Below are positions 45,048-56,161 of a stretch of 64,000 nt of DNA, one piece after another (the first letter of the stretch is position 1; each line of letters begins with the position of its first letter). The position numbers were made by a program, and so were the translations under genes. The stretch lies in assembly GCA_946406115.1 (NCBI GenBank), contig OX291545.1:26221153-26285152 (forward strand), in the 5' to 3' direction. A model generated the notes under the pieces. That model was not told the origin of the DNA and made no database searches. It saw only the letters and a program-made list of their open reading frames with translations. Source of the stretch: Apoda limacodes. Its lineage: Eukaryota; Arthropoda; Insecta; Lepidoptera; Limacodidae.

Positions 45048-45815
45048 ACTTTTAAAAAGGAGGAGGTTGTCAATTCGTCAGAATCTTTTCTTTTTATGTA
45101 TGTTCCCCGATTGCTCGAAAACGCCTTGGCTGATTCTAAAAATTCTTTTTTTGATTGAAATGGTATATCTACATCCAAGGTGGATATAATGATGGGATCC
45201 TAGAGAAATCGAGGGAACTCTCTAAATTTTTATAGGCACACCTGAAGCGATTTGGGTATTGTTTTTTAGTGTACGAGAAAATAAGCCGTAGGTATTAATG
45301 GGTCACTTAAAAGTAAACAATAAAAACTTTTTGCAAAAACAACAACCGACTTCAAAAAGTTGCCGTAAAAAAGGAAAAAATAATTATTTCAATAAATTTG
45401 ATCTAAATTACAAGGTGCGTTCTTTTGACGGCATTGAGAGCATCGCATAGGCATTGAAATAGTTCTGTTTACCAAATGTAAACAAACAATATGGCCGTTC
45501 ACTATTTTGGCAGCGCTTCCATTGATCCACCTCCCGAGTATGTGCAGCCAATGCGATTAAGTGACGTCATAGCGCATTCGTTTTTGGTCTACAGAACGAT
45601 CGAATGTGCGCATAGACAGCATTGAGCGCATTCAATGTGTATAATGCTTGTCAACAAAACGCCCCTCTAGTTTGAAGTTTATGTCTGTCTTTCTAACAAT
45701 TTATAACACACTTCACTTGCATAACACCTACTTCAAACTATAAAGTTGATCAGATGTTTTCAATTAATTACTTTTTCCTTTTTATGATGCCTTTTTGAAG
45801 TCGGTTTTATTTTTG
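45048..45815. repeat. CCGACTTCAAAAA inverted-repeat element
   Basis: Left border GCCGACTTTTAAAAAGGAGG, middle CAACCGACTTCAAAAAGTTG CCGTAAAAAAGG, right border CCTTTTTGAAGTCGGTTTTA. The middle and right segments are inverted relative to each other over about 45 bases and enclose a less AT-rich block at 45410-45760. Probably a composite of two non-autonomous elements. Confidence 0.5.
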
Positions 45816-46801
45816 TTAAAAAGTTTTTTAGTTGAAGTTATTTGGATCAGCAAGGTTGCTCTCGGGGCGTAATTTTAACTCCGTTGTAATTTTAGTACTA
45901 GATACTAAAATACGAGTAAGTGACATGTTATTAGTTATCTTCTTATTTACAAAATCAAATTATTACTTTTACTCATCCTCATCATTACGTTTAATTGCGA
46001 TGTAGGCAACTTGTTTTTAACCTTGCGAAAAGAATCAAAACTGATGTTCTGACTTTAAAAATTCGTGAAATTTTAAAAATGTGTTCAATTCAGTTAAAAA
46101 CGTCTTGAATTTGGTTTTATATGTTTCTTTGATATCTCAAAATAGAAAAAAAACATTCAAGATAGATTTAGGATTGGATCGTAAAAACTGGGCCAACGTA
46201 GGCCTTAATAAAATTGCATGGACTTACGCAAATTTTGGCGTCAGATTTTATGTTCATGGTTTGTGTAATATGTGGTGTATTGTGTTTCTGTTTTTGTATG
46301 TTTGTGTTTCTCTGTGTGAAGTACTTATTCACTTTGTACACAATTAATACAATCAAAACAATGTACGTACGCCGCGACCTGACAAAGGATTATATGTGAC
46401 TGACTGAGATCCCGGTCCACCCAGAGTAGCGACAATCCTATTAACCTTGTCACGCGCCGCGGTCCAGATTAATAAATATTTACTAAACAAGGATAATGAA
46501 CAACAAAATCTAAAAAAGCCAGATTAGGATTTTTCAACCTAACCTTAAAAAAACATGACCGGGTTTTCGCCTTGGGAATGGAGTTATTGTCATAACTTGG
46601 GAAACTCCACGATCTCAGGAAAATTACACGTACCGAACTCTTTGCAAGGTCCAAGAAACATGATTGTCATGATGCAAGACTTCTAAAGATGGCGACATAG
46701 GAAAGCTTATATCTGTAATACCAACTATGTGCATGTATGTAAAAAAAAATATTACAGAGTGTCATAAATACTTTACTATAACACGTATTTTGTTAATTGT
46801 A

Positions 46802-47086
46802 TATGTCGCAGCCATCTGGTAAAATTAGCCAGTTAATTCGGCGCCTAGGCAGATCGTTAAGTATTGAAAAGATGTTATCATATAACTGAACAAACTATTA
46901 TATAAAACTTGGCGGGAACTCGCTTCGCTCGCTCCGCATCTACGTTTACAAAAGAGAAACTAAACCTAACTCAACATACCACGACATACAGTGTGCTGTG
47001 TGATGTCTGTTCCTTTCTGTTCCATACTTGACGATCTGCCTAGGCGTCCAATTAACTGGCTAATTTAACCAGGTGGCTGCGACATA
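46802..47086. mobile_element. 285-bp MITE with ~65-base terminal inverted repeats and TA duplication
   Basis: The left end TATGTCGCAGCCATCTGGTA and the right end ACCAGGTGGCTGCGACATA extend as inverted repeats through TTAGCCAGTTAATT and GCCTAGGCAGATCGT for about 65 bases with few mismatches. TA flanks both sides (46800-46801, 47087-47088), as for Tc1/mariner-type insertion. No coding. Confidence 0.8.
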
Positions 47087-47557
47087 TATACTCCTTAAGT
47101 AATTTTGGTCAGTCATTATTGAAACTTTTAATCTTTTGTATGTCATTTAACGTTTTGTAGTATTTTTTGCTACAACTTATAGTCAGTCAACATATGGTTT
47201 TTTGTTTATGTATTGGAACCTAAGGTAATTTGTTTGTATTGCATGTAGGTTTAGCATAGGTGCTCTAGCTTCTGTACTGGTAGCATCCTAGTATTCTGTC
47301 GGATCGGATATTACATTTCTATGGCGTTTCGCTAGTTCGCTTAATAGGTTTCCGATGTGACGGAAATGGAACGTTTTGTGCTTTCTGTTTGTGCCTTTAT
47401 TTAAGTGCTAAAGGGTGTGCCAGTTGTACGAGATAGCACAAAATTGTATGCAACTTTTGGAATGACAATCGTTGAAAAAAAACCTTACTTAGCAATCTTG
47501 GACCAATTTCTGGTTTATTTCATTCTACTCTTTTGTATTATTTACAGTTTTGTTTAT

Positions 47558-48110
47558 TTAAAATGAGCCAAAGATGCTGCAATCGTCCGTCATCTCACCA
47601 TCTTCATTTGAATGAATACATGGTCCAACAAACTTGATCTAAACAGAAGCGCAGATGTTATTATCTTGACTTCGAATGTATAGTTCCTCACAATCGATTG
47701 CTGTTAAAATGGCCTGAAAACTATCATAAGATAGTCTTTTTGTCTAATCGGCTTTTTTTTGTAGTAACGCAAAAAAAGCCGATCGCACTCAAACTCATTT
47801 TTTTTTTATTCAAATAAGGTTTTTACAAACATTTTTGAACACTATCAGTATAATCTTGTATCTGAACCAAAAAAACGTCTTAAGTGGCGTCCCCCACGGA
47901 ACTGTGCTTTCACATCTTTGCTACATTCAGTCCATAAACAATCGTGTTGCTGAAACTTACGGAAAGAGTAGTGGTGGTGAGTTTTAATAAGTTTTCAAAG
48001 TCTACTGGAGCTATAGATCGAAAAACCCCTGTCTGAATCAAATAAATAAACTTTGGACTATTTAATATGCCAAATATTAAGACTACATCAGTGCAGTTAT
48101 GTGGACACAT
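47558..48110 (-). pseudogene. Decayed coding remnant, possibly hAT transposase C-terminus
   Basis: Two coding-like pieces on the minus strand. The first (48110-47910) reads ...CTDVVLIFGILNSPKF, GVFRSIAPVDFENLLKL and SFSNTIVYGLNVAKM, ending in TGA. The second (47743-47558) reads RLSYDSFQAILTAIDCEELY, then an in-frame TAG at 47641-47639, then IKFVGPCIHSNEDGEMTDD to TAA with AATAAA immediately after. The S.SN.IV...NVAK pattern loosely resembles the hAT dimerisation region. Identity is uncertain; the internal stop argues for a pseudogene or transposon relic. Confidence 0.35.
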
Positions 48111-48859
48111 TAGAATATTGCTGCACGTCCATAAATAAAATGTAATAATAATAATAGTTTATATGTATGTATTACCAAGGATGACGCTAACAATTAAGAT
48201 ATTGCGTTTGTCCAGTTGAACAATCGAATTCAATGCGTGGTAATAAATTTTATTGTAGATCCAATGCGTCCAGACAATTTATGTTCCAAATGTTTTTAAA
48301 CACAAATTGTGCTTTGGATTTTATGTTCAGACTTTTGGCAGTATTTTATGTGTTATAAATGAGTATCGCTCAAGTCTCAAAGTTCATCGCACATCGCTTT
48401 CAGTTTTTAGTTACTAAGAGGTCACCCATTATTATGTCATACATTTAGCGTTCGGTTAATGCTAAGTATGACAAGATTAATTTTTTTAAACTAATAAGCG
48501 TGACAAACGACGAAAATTAGATGATGCCTTAGTTTTGAAAATAACGGCAAACAATTTGTTCCGTATGTTTATTAAACGATCTAAATCTTGGGACAGGCTT
48601 CTGTTTTCGTTCTTGAGTACTAGTACCATAAGACTGCGGCTCTAACCATAAGTACAGTTTCTGCTCGTTTTTAAAATTGACTCCGCTGTCCTATGGCACG
48701 ATTCAAACTAGAAAAAATTTACATACCTCTAAACATTATTTTACAACATTATCAGTAAAAATAATCGCTTTAAAAAGTAACGTTCGACTCTCTCGTTTTA
48801 TTTTTAACTAGTGATGCCGGCAAAAAAGCCCACGTTCTTGCAGCGCGTTCCAGAAAGTA

Positions 48860-48965
48860 ACGGGCGGGACAAAACACCAAGTTTCATCTTGTTCCGTCAA
48901 GTGGTTAAAGCGTGATTGAGTAAAAAACATCCAAACTTTCGCATTTATAATATGGGTGGGATGGA
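48860..48965 (-). repeat. CCTACTAATATTATAAATG element, reversed fragment
   Basis: On the minus strand CATCCCACCCATATTATAAA TGCGAAAG and CAATCACGCTTTAACCACTT begin the family pattern. A second reversed fragment follows 44 bases on. Confidence 0.6.
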
Positions 48966-49005
48966 ATAATACATATAATATATGCCAGCCATCTTGCACT
49001 AAATT

Positions 49006-49215
49006 ATGTTAACGGCGGCGGGGAACTCCTTAATGATACTAATAAAGTTAGCTGCAGCTACAGTTCGTTTAACCTATGTTACAGTTATTCCCGCGGGAAC
49101 TTTTGATTTTTTTGGCTTAAAAAGTAGTCTATGTGTTATCCATACTAAATATTACCAAAATTGGTACCGTTTGAGCGTGAAGAAGTTATAAACATACAAA
49201 TACACTTACTACACG
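49006..49215 (-). repeat. CCTACTAATATTATAAATG element, second reversed fragment
   Basis: Reversed blocks AAGTTCCCGCGGGAATAACT, AACTGTAGCTGCAGCTAACT and CGCCGCCGTTAAC follow in family order. The 61-residue ORF across it is not a gene. Confidence 0.55.
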
Positions 49216-49219
49216 TATT

Positions 49220-51060
49220 AGTCTAGTATCCTGATCTACCGGTAGCTGAAATATAATGAATTTACGATAAAAACTATTAAGCTAGCAAATTCCTCTAATA
49301 GATTCTTTAAAACTTATGTTATTTAATTTTAATAAATTTATTCCTGATTTTAATATAAGCTGTTCCGAATTAATGACGAACGATTTTTTTTGTCACACAA
49401 AAAAAGGAACTCTACTCAGTCAAAATAGTTAGTTTTGGCTTGACGCCTATAAGGCTCCTAATGACCTGATATAGGTATTTTGTTTTTTTTTTTAATTTTG
49501 GAATAGATAAAACAATACGGGGTAGATAAGGCAAGTTAAGCGCATGAAGTACCCTCCCAATGACCTGGATCTAGGTATTTTGTCTTTTTAATTTTGGAAC
49601 AGATAAAACAATATGGGGTAGATGCAACAGTCGTGTACTTTTTTTTGTGATCGACGTGCACTTGTTTACGCGCTGCCAAAATAAATACCTCCTTTCTTCT
49701 GAGAAATTTTTGAGGATTTTTTTTCGTTTAGGTTATCTCTGCGTTCTGAACTGCCCTTACAGGCGTATGTGTAGCGCGACCAGGGGGTTTATTGAGAACC
49801 ATCTAGAGCTATTCCTACTCTGGAATTCGAGACAAAAATTTATGAACTTATGTGCTTTAAAATTTGGTTATTGTCTACAATAACGACTAATCTTTAAAGT
49901 GGTAGTTAAGTGGTACTATTCTATTTTTATGAGATAGAACAAGAAGGTGCTAAATATAACATTACCGCAGCATAACATGCGCTATGATACATCAATTATT
50001 ATTCTATTTCTGTCATCGTCTTATCAGTCTTGTATTGTACCATCATTAGTGTAGTGTTTTCATAACAAATCTAAAATTTATTAACTAAGACCTAGATTTT
50101 TATTTTATAGATAATAAAAAATTGGCACCGGTAGTGATTTTTTTATTGTAATTATTTTTTATAATTCTAATTAGGTATTTTCGAAACATTTTTAAATTCT
50201 CTTGAGCGAAGTTATTATAATAGGTCTGAAAATCGAAATCGTTAAAGTTGCGTTTTCTTTACGTTTTGAGACCTGGAGAATCATTATAGTGATGTCTCTG
50301 TGTGTGTGTATGTATGTAGGTTAGCTTTCTTTTTGCTCTTCGATATCTCAAGAACCAATGGACCAATTTGTCTCGTGACCATATAAATCGTCAGAGCTTT
50401 CCTCGAGAAGTTTAAAAAAAGAAGTATTTTTAGTAGAAAGTTTTTTGGCTAACTAATTTAAAAACGCACTAAGTTTATTTTAGTAGACATATTTTACTGT
50501 AGGCTTTATTACTATCAACTAGTCCCTACTTAACACGGTTCTAATACGCGTACCAATTTTTGTGCCAAACTAAAAAAAAATAGCTTTTACTAGATCAGAC
50601 ATTTAAAAAATAAACAGATGTAAGTACATTGTATACTAAAAAATTGTATTGCGTGTTTGTAATAAAATTGATGATGAATGGCAAAGCAGCATTACCTTGA
50701 TAGATACGCATAGCTTCAATGTAGATGTTGTTTTGCAAGATTTCTTATCAGAAACGCTACTGTAGATACGAGAGGAATGTGACGTATCATGCATGATAAC
50801 AACACTTTCGTCCCTCCGCCTCGTTTCTTAATAGCAGTTCAATTAGTCTTAATGACACTTCATGTGCATATGGAATGCAAAAGTTTGCTACCGGTGTCTT
50901 CACATTAAAAACAAAATCAGCATTATTTGAGTTTATTACGCAGTAATCTTCATAAATGTCATTTTCATAGTTTTTTTTTTATTTCGTTTCAAGTGTCTTT
51001 TGTAATAAAAAAAATCAATAATACCAATATCATAGTAGCCAATGCTTATCATGACTTTAC
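49220..51060. other. Non-coding stretch with minor repeats only
   Basis: Contains a direct duplication of a ~95-base block (AGGTATTTTGT...TAGATAAAACAATA(C/T)GGGGTAGAT) at about 49470-49625 and a short repeat at 50313-50392 shared with 25582. No exon-like frame recognised. Confidence 0.35.
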
Positions 51061-51065
51061 TTAAC

Positions 51066-51226
51066 AGTATGGAGTTCTTCTTCAAGAAAGTTATTAGATT
51101 TCTGAAGGGTCGGCAACGCGCAAGTGATACCCCTGGTGTTGCAAGCGTCCATAGGCTACGGTGACCGCTTACCATCAGGCGGACTGTAAGCTTGTTTGCC
51201 CCCTTAGTGGTATTAAAAAAAAAAAA
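51066..51226 (+). mobile_element. LINE 3' tail with poly(A)
   Basis: CAGTATGGAGTTCTTCTTCA, GGGTCGGCAACGCGCAAGTG, GTCCATAGGCTACGGTGACC, then TTAGTGGTATTAAAAAAAAA. It is the cleanest copy of the family tail, and it shows what the sequence interrupted at 13785/16450 looked like before insertion. The minus-strand ORF at 50936-51175 is its shadow. Confidence 0.8.
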
Positions 51227-51289
51227 TGATTTTATGGTCCAACTTTGTTGAGATTTAGTCTTTTTTAAGGCTTATTGACTTTGCCAACT

Positions 51290-51800
51290 AGGCATGTGTA
51301 ACGAAATGATAAAAATCAACATATTATTAGAAGCGGATATGCTGATTAGTATATTATGGCTAATTTTTTATGTTTTTTCTAACTTTTATTAAAAATTGAC
51401 TTTGTCAACTGGGCCAAAATTCATTTTAGTGCACTAAAATGAATTACCGCTGCATTACTATTCCCCGTGACCTTTAAAAAATATTGTCCACTGCGTTACC
51501 TAAAATATTTCGATTAAGGTCACCATGTGTATGTGGTATGTGATTCCGAATTAGACGATAAATACATTATTTTTGAAGATTTTTAAGTAAAAAATTAGGC
51601 GTTAATTGTACAAGGGACGCTTTTTTAGGCAACGAAAAGAATTTTCATCCAACTAGTCAAGCGTCAAGTGCTGTAATGAAATAAGAATATTCAACATATT
51701 ATTCGAAACGGATATGCTAATAAGTATATTATTGCTAATTTTGTTTTTTTTTTTATGTTTTTGGGTAACTTTTATTAACATTTATGGGAGTGTCAACTAA
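51290..51800. repeat. Direct repeat of a ~140-base block
   Basis: Two copies about 365 bases apart share CAACATATTATT(A/C)GAA, CGGATATGCTGATTAGTATA (second copy with AATA) and TTTATGTTTTT..AACTTTTATTA. Both copies start near a CCAACTAG and a GTCAA motif. No coding. Confidence 0.5.
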
Positions 51801-52849
51801 CTTTTTACATATGTTCAAACAATTTTGCGGTAGATATAGGTAAAGAACTCAGAGCGAGCCCCGCCCGGTAAGCGTATCATCTTAACTGCATGTTAACTGC
51901 GTCCTAGGTTTTTTAGTAATTTTTTACCCGACTGCGCCAGAAGGAGGGTTATATTTTTCGAGCGTTGTAGGTAGCGTTGTAGATATTCCTTTGGCACGCT
52001 CTGTAGCCTAAACGGCTGCATGGATTTTAGCTTCGTCTTAATTGTGAGAGTGACACTGGGAACATAAGATTCCTATGAAATCAAAATGGTGGATTTAATT
52101 TAATTTGTTTGCTTATAAAAATTTTTTTTTTCAAGACCCTCGAGTTGGTTATCAAAATAAAGGGCTTTAAAAGGTGAGTACTAAAATATTATAAACTAAA
52201 ACATAATAAACTCTTGCCTTCGTCGCGGATTTTTTTGACCGGGTGCCGCATTTTGAAAACTGACAGCTGACGAGCAATCGGGATTATTCAGAGCTTAATA
52301 GCATTGCTACCATTTGAGTAAATATGTTAAACTACTATCCTAAAATTATAACTATTAAAAAAAAATGAATTCTCACACAAAAATATTTTTTCTCAAGTTC
52401 GATTTATCGGACGTTCTGCACTCATGGGTAAAAAGGTTTAAATACATGTTATGTCAGTGTTTTTCGTAATAGGGTTTTTTTTTCTCAATTAAGATTTTCG
52501 TTATTTTCATCAGAAAAACTTATTTTATTTTACTAAATTGCAACTGAAAATGAACTACCTATATTAAAACACGGTAAACAAGTGTTCTGTGATGTAATAA
52601 GAAGAAAATAAATTTGAAATCTTTTATTAATTATTACTTAGCCTACGCTGTCTGACTGTCTATATATCTTTCCCACTATCAAAGGGCTGTAATTTTCACA
52701 GAACATGTGTTAGTAATATTTTCAACACACTTCCTTGTAAAGTTGCTGTTATTGAACCGCTTTTATATGTTTGAAATGCAGCTTATAAAACACGCGTGTG
52801 TTTTACTGTACACAATCCCACTAGTATGATAATGTTACATTTAGTATAC

Positions 52850-53220
52850 TCACCAAACGTTGGGTCTTTGCTGGCCTTGATTCCTCGTTAAATAAACTCC
52901 TTGAAAACAAGCAATCCCTTATAAAGTATCTAACGGGACTTGATTTTACTATAAGCGGCCACGGTGCCTAATACGTAAATATGGCCATGCCCAACGTGGT
53001 AACCTCAAAACTTGGAATGTACTTACCTACAGATTGTCAGGGTCGGTATTCCGCGCACGGCTGCCCGGCCGCTGACTCTTCGCCGGCTACCATTGCCTAC
53101 GTGCCTTTAATACGCCGAATACTAATGTTTCCTACAGTTCAACTCTGGCTTACAACGCGACGTAGCGGCACATCGAAAGTTTTGTAACGCCTTTGTCTTC
53201 CGTGCTGACTTTCGCGTTCG
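52850..53220 (-). promoter_or_regulatory. GC-richer block with a perfect donor on the minus strand; possible noncoding first exon
   Basis: CTGTAG|GTAAGTAC on the minus strand (exon end 53027) is an excellent donor preceded by a GC-rich, CpG-containing stretch (GCCGGCGAAGAGTCAGCGGC). The only ATG frame there stops after 18 codons. It could be a 5' UTR exon of a minus-strand gene, or a spurious site; the plus-strand ORF 52981-53187 is not convincing. Confidence 0.2.
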
Positions 53221-53629
53221 CTAACTGGATTGTTTTGACGGATTGGTTATAGTTATAGCCAGTTAACACTCTTTTGTGCGTCCTTTCCTTGACAGATTAT
53301 TATTAATAAGTTACTTTCTGTTAGTATGTCACTGTCATTACGTCACAATGACACGTCATCATCGTTACTGTTGCTATTCACTTAAATGTGCTGTTACTCA
53401 ATAGTATGCCAAATCTGACTGAATTAGACAGCATCATAAAATTACGTCACATACATTATAACTAATACAAATTCGTTGCAAGAAGTGGGCAATAATAGCT
53501 GGCTTAGATAAATGGTATCTAAAATTGCCGTTTATGATGAAATTTAAAAGGCGTTTAGGTTGCTCAAATTGTATGCTTACAGTAGCAAGCATAATGTTGG
53601 TTTTCTGTATGAATAGGTACATGCTGGTT

Positions 53630-53720
53630 TCTGGCGGTGCAACGCAGTGGCTGCGACGACGGCGGCGGCGGCACGCTCCGATGCGTCGCCGCGCCCCGCT
53701 CTCCCTTGCGAAAAAAATCA
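53630..53720. promoter_or_regulatory. CpG-rich island-like block
   Basis: About 90 bases dominated by CGG/CGC (CGACGACGGCGGCGGCGGCA), strongly contrasting with the AT-rich surroundings and about 0.8 kb upstream of the exon at 54477. It may be part of that promoter region. The arginine-run ORFs on both strands follow from the composition. Confidence 0.3.
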
Positions 53721-53907
53721 TAATGCAATCGCTAGCACCGCTGCGTGCAACGCTTACAATGCCACACGCAGTCAGTCTACATTTAAATGTGTTTAAACTT
53801 ACACGCTCTCTATCACCATTATACTTTTCGGACGAGTTTTCTTAAAACAAGTTATCTGACTCTAAAATGTGAAGTGGCAGTTATATTCGCCCTGTGCAAG
53901 GTTAAAG

Positions 53908-54109
53908 TTACCATTGAATGACGACATTCAATGCTGTCAACTCGTACACTTTTGCTAAATCTTCGAAATCGAAATGTTCGCTAATGTCTTTATTGGACGA
54001 GCATTTCCATTGTTGCATTAATCTGTCAAGGCCTGAAATCTGCATGTTAATATGTGCAGCTGGCCATATTTCGCCGTTCTTTTTATTGCTCCATTGACCG
54101 ACTTTTGGA
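53908..54109 (-). CDS. Unrecognised coding-like terminal exon (minus strand)
   Basis: A strong acceptor (ATTATTATTTTTTAG) at 54110-54111 precedes an open frame of 66 codons ending with TAA at 53910-53908. The peptide includes PKVGQWSNKKNGEIWPAAHI, GLDRLMQQWKCSSNKDISEH and FDFEDLAKVYELTALNVVIQ; its acidic/aromatic mix reads like real protein. The frame stays open another 11 codons upstream of the acceptor, to a TAG. I do not recognise the family. It lies in opposite orientation immediately upstream of the plus-strand exon at 54477, so its own upstream exons would have to overlap that gene. A transposon relic is an alternative. Confidence 0.35.
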
Positions 54110-54407
54110 CTAAAAAATAATAATTTGTAGGTAGCTGTCTATATAATCTCAGTCCATTAGTTACCATTTTGGCAGGAACAATAGTTGGTCAAAGACAAAT
54201 TAATTCTTTACGCGTCTCGGTCGCGTCCGGTGGTGGTTGCTTTCGAGCTGTCGATGTTTCCATCGAACAGTGGCCTGAATCGCTTGCTGGCGACTGGCAG
54301 CCGACGTGACTGTGTGTTATCTAAATTGTTCATTTTTAATTAGGCAAAAATCGTAGTTATCTAATGATTATTATCACTACATGAAATTCGAGGTTTGTCG
54401 ATCGGTT

Positions 54408-54476
54408 TCAGTGCAATATTTGTCAGTGATGAGGTGATTTGTGTGTTGTGTTGTTTGGAAACAAGTGCTTTGTACG
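54408..54476 (+). promoter_or_regulatory. Two arthropod initiators (TCAGT) and a two-codon upstream ORF
   Basis: TCAGT at 54408-54412 and 54423-54427 match the arthropod Inr. Between the second one and the main ATG is ATG AGG TGA at 54429-54437, a minimal upstream ORF in frame with the main start, so it also guarantees that the main ORF begins at 54477. Which initiator is used cannot be told from the sequence. Confidence 0.35.
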
Positions 54477-54758
54477 ATGTGGGGCGCGGCAGTGTCTAGC
54501 CCGGCGCATTATTACGTGCAAGGACCGGGTGGACCTATTCCGAATGGAGGACCCAACGGGCCTATACTTGCGGGTCCTAATGCGAGGCACCTTAGGCCTC
54601 AGTCATCGTACTCTCTGCCTCACGGCACTAACGGGCCTGGTCGTTGGGGCTGGCCCGGAAACCATTCGTCCTCGTTTGACAGGAGGCAGTCGAAGGTGCC
54701 ACCCCAACCTGTGAGGCCCGCGCCATCACGTCCATCGTACAGCAGAAATCCTGAAAAT
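54477..54758 (+). CDS. First coding exon B: Gly/Pro-rich N-terminus of an unrecognised protein
   Basis: ATG 54477 opens 94 codons ending PEN|GTGAGTTG, a good donor in phase 0 after 54758. The peptide is low-complexity: MWGAAVSSPAHYYVQGPGG, then PNGG/PNGP/AGPNA repeats, RPQSSYSLPHG, WGWPGNHSSSFDRR, and a proline-arginine tail (KVPPQPVRPAPSRPSYSRN). It is likely disordered. Codon-level G+C is much higher than the surroundings, which supports coding. An in-frame TGA at 54435 excludes an upstream start in this exon. The next exon was not found before 64000, so the first intron is either very long or its acceptor was missed. No family assignment. The GTG-initiated extension to 54441 is not a eukaryotic start. 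Confidence 0.6.
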
Positions 54759-56161
54759 GTGAGTTGACATATTTATGACGCCACATATGCTGTGAAACTT
54801 AGGCGATAGAAATAATTAAAAAAATATACTGAAAATCAGAGAGTTGACCAATTTATATGTAAATGTTAGGTCACTACTCATCATTATTTTACATTATTAA
54901 TCATAGTAAATATCAGCATAAATACCTAACTATACTATACAACAGATTCGTTTACTAAGAACACTTCTATTGATATTCAAACGTAAAAAAAAAAGTTCGT
55001 TGTACAGTTTCTCCCGCATTAAACAATGTAACATTGCGATGCACGAGGAGTCATTGCATCGCTGCGCGGGTGCAATGTGCGTGAGCATCGTAGGTAGATG
55101 TTTTTCAATTCCCAGTGTCGTATGTCGGCGTCGTCGCTCTTGCTGAACACGAGTCACTCCACTCTACTGGACACGGGTTTCTCTATAAAGGTTAACGCGC
55201 ACTTATAACTGCCGATTGCACCGAAGTGTAAATGCCTTCCAAATTTTTGCGGCGTGACGTGGCGACGATTTACTTCGTCCGGTGCATGAGGTTTCATAAC
55301 ACTCTATGCAACAAATCTTAAATTTGACTTTTTCAGTGCGGAAAAGTGCGCGTCTGCCTTAATATACGCAACGGTGCCCAGCTAAATACTAAGTGTAGTG
55401 TAGTTTTAACCGCAGCCGATAAATAAGTATACACTTCTCTACATCGAGCTCACGGTTTGCTCATGTTACAAAACTTTAATTACCTACATCGTCCTAATTC
55501 TATGTAAAGCATTTTACTACTTTTTTTAAAGTTTCGTCAAGGTCGCTGAGGTATTTCAAGTTAATTTGAACCAGTTTCGAGATGTTTACAATCTATAGAT
55601 TGTGTAAAACAGTACACGTCTTTACCTACTACGAACGATGTAGGTACCTATGTGTATTTTAGACACATACCTCATATATTTCTAAACCAAAAAAGTATGT
55701 TTCCTAATCAACAAATAAATAAATCAATACTATAACGATTTGTGTTGAAATACACGTTTTACGTATTAAAATTAATTGGGTTAAAATTGAAAAAAAAAAT
55801 GTTTATCTTTTATCTGCATAGAATGTTGTAAAATCAGTATTTTTTTTTATTAATAATCCTAGATAATCTATCGGATTATTGAAAGGTGGCATTGAAAATG
55901 TAATGCTTGCTTTGCTTCATACATAATATCTAGGGGTATGGCAGTGCCCTCACCAAGTCGAGGAAAGAAAAGCAGCACGAAGAAAAAAATCCTTTTCTCG
56001 AAGCAGTTCAGGCCATTTTCGACCCGCTATAACTTCGTTGTGGATTAAACAAGAAGCCTGTATTCTAGAAATAAATCAAGCATTGTAAAAACACGGTATA
56101 TTTCAAATTTCATTCAATTTGAACAGTAGTTTAAGAATTATAACTAGTCAAAGTTCTTAAT
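54759..56161 (+). other. Start of the presumed first intron after exon B
   Basis: AT-rich, without recognised exons. The block 55000-55340 is less AT-rich (CGATGCACGAGGAGTCATTG, GCGGCGTGACGTGGCGACGA) and may hold regulatory sequence. The minus-strand ORF 54930-55157 was not accepted as a gene. Confidence 0.3.

Noticed and set aside
47747..47785. Small inverted repeat AATCGGCTTTTTTT / AAAAAAAGCCGAT
   Set aside because: Short and dominated by homopolymer; likely chance in AT-rich DNA.
49006..49191. 61-residue ORF
   Set aside because: It lies within a reversed copy of the CCTACTAATATTATAAATG repeat.
53434..53845. 95- and 106-residue ORFs on both strands across the CGG-rich block
   Set aside because: The arginine run and openness in both directions follow from the CGG/CGC composition; no splice signals in consistent phase.
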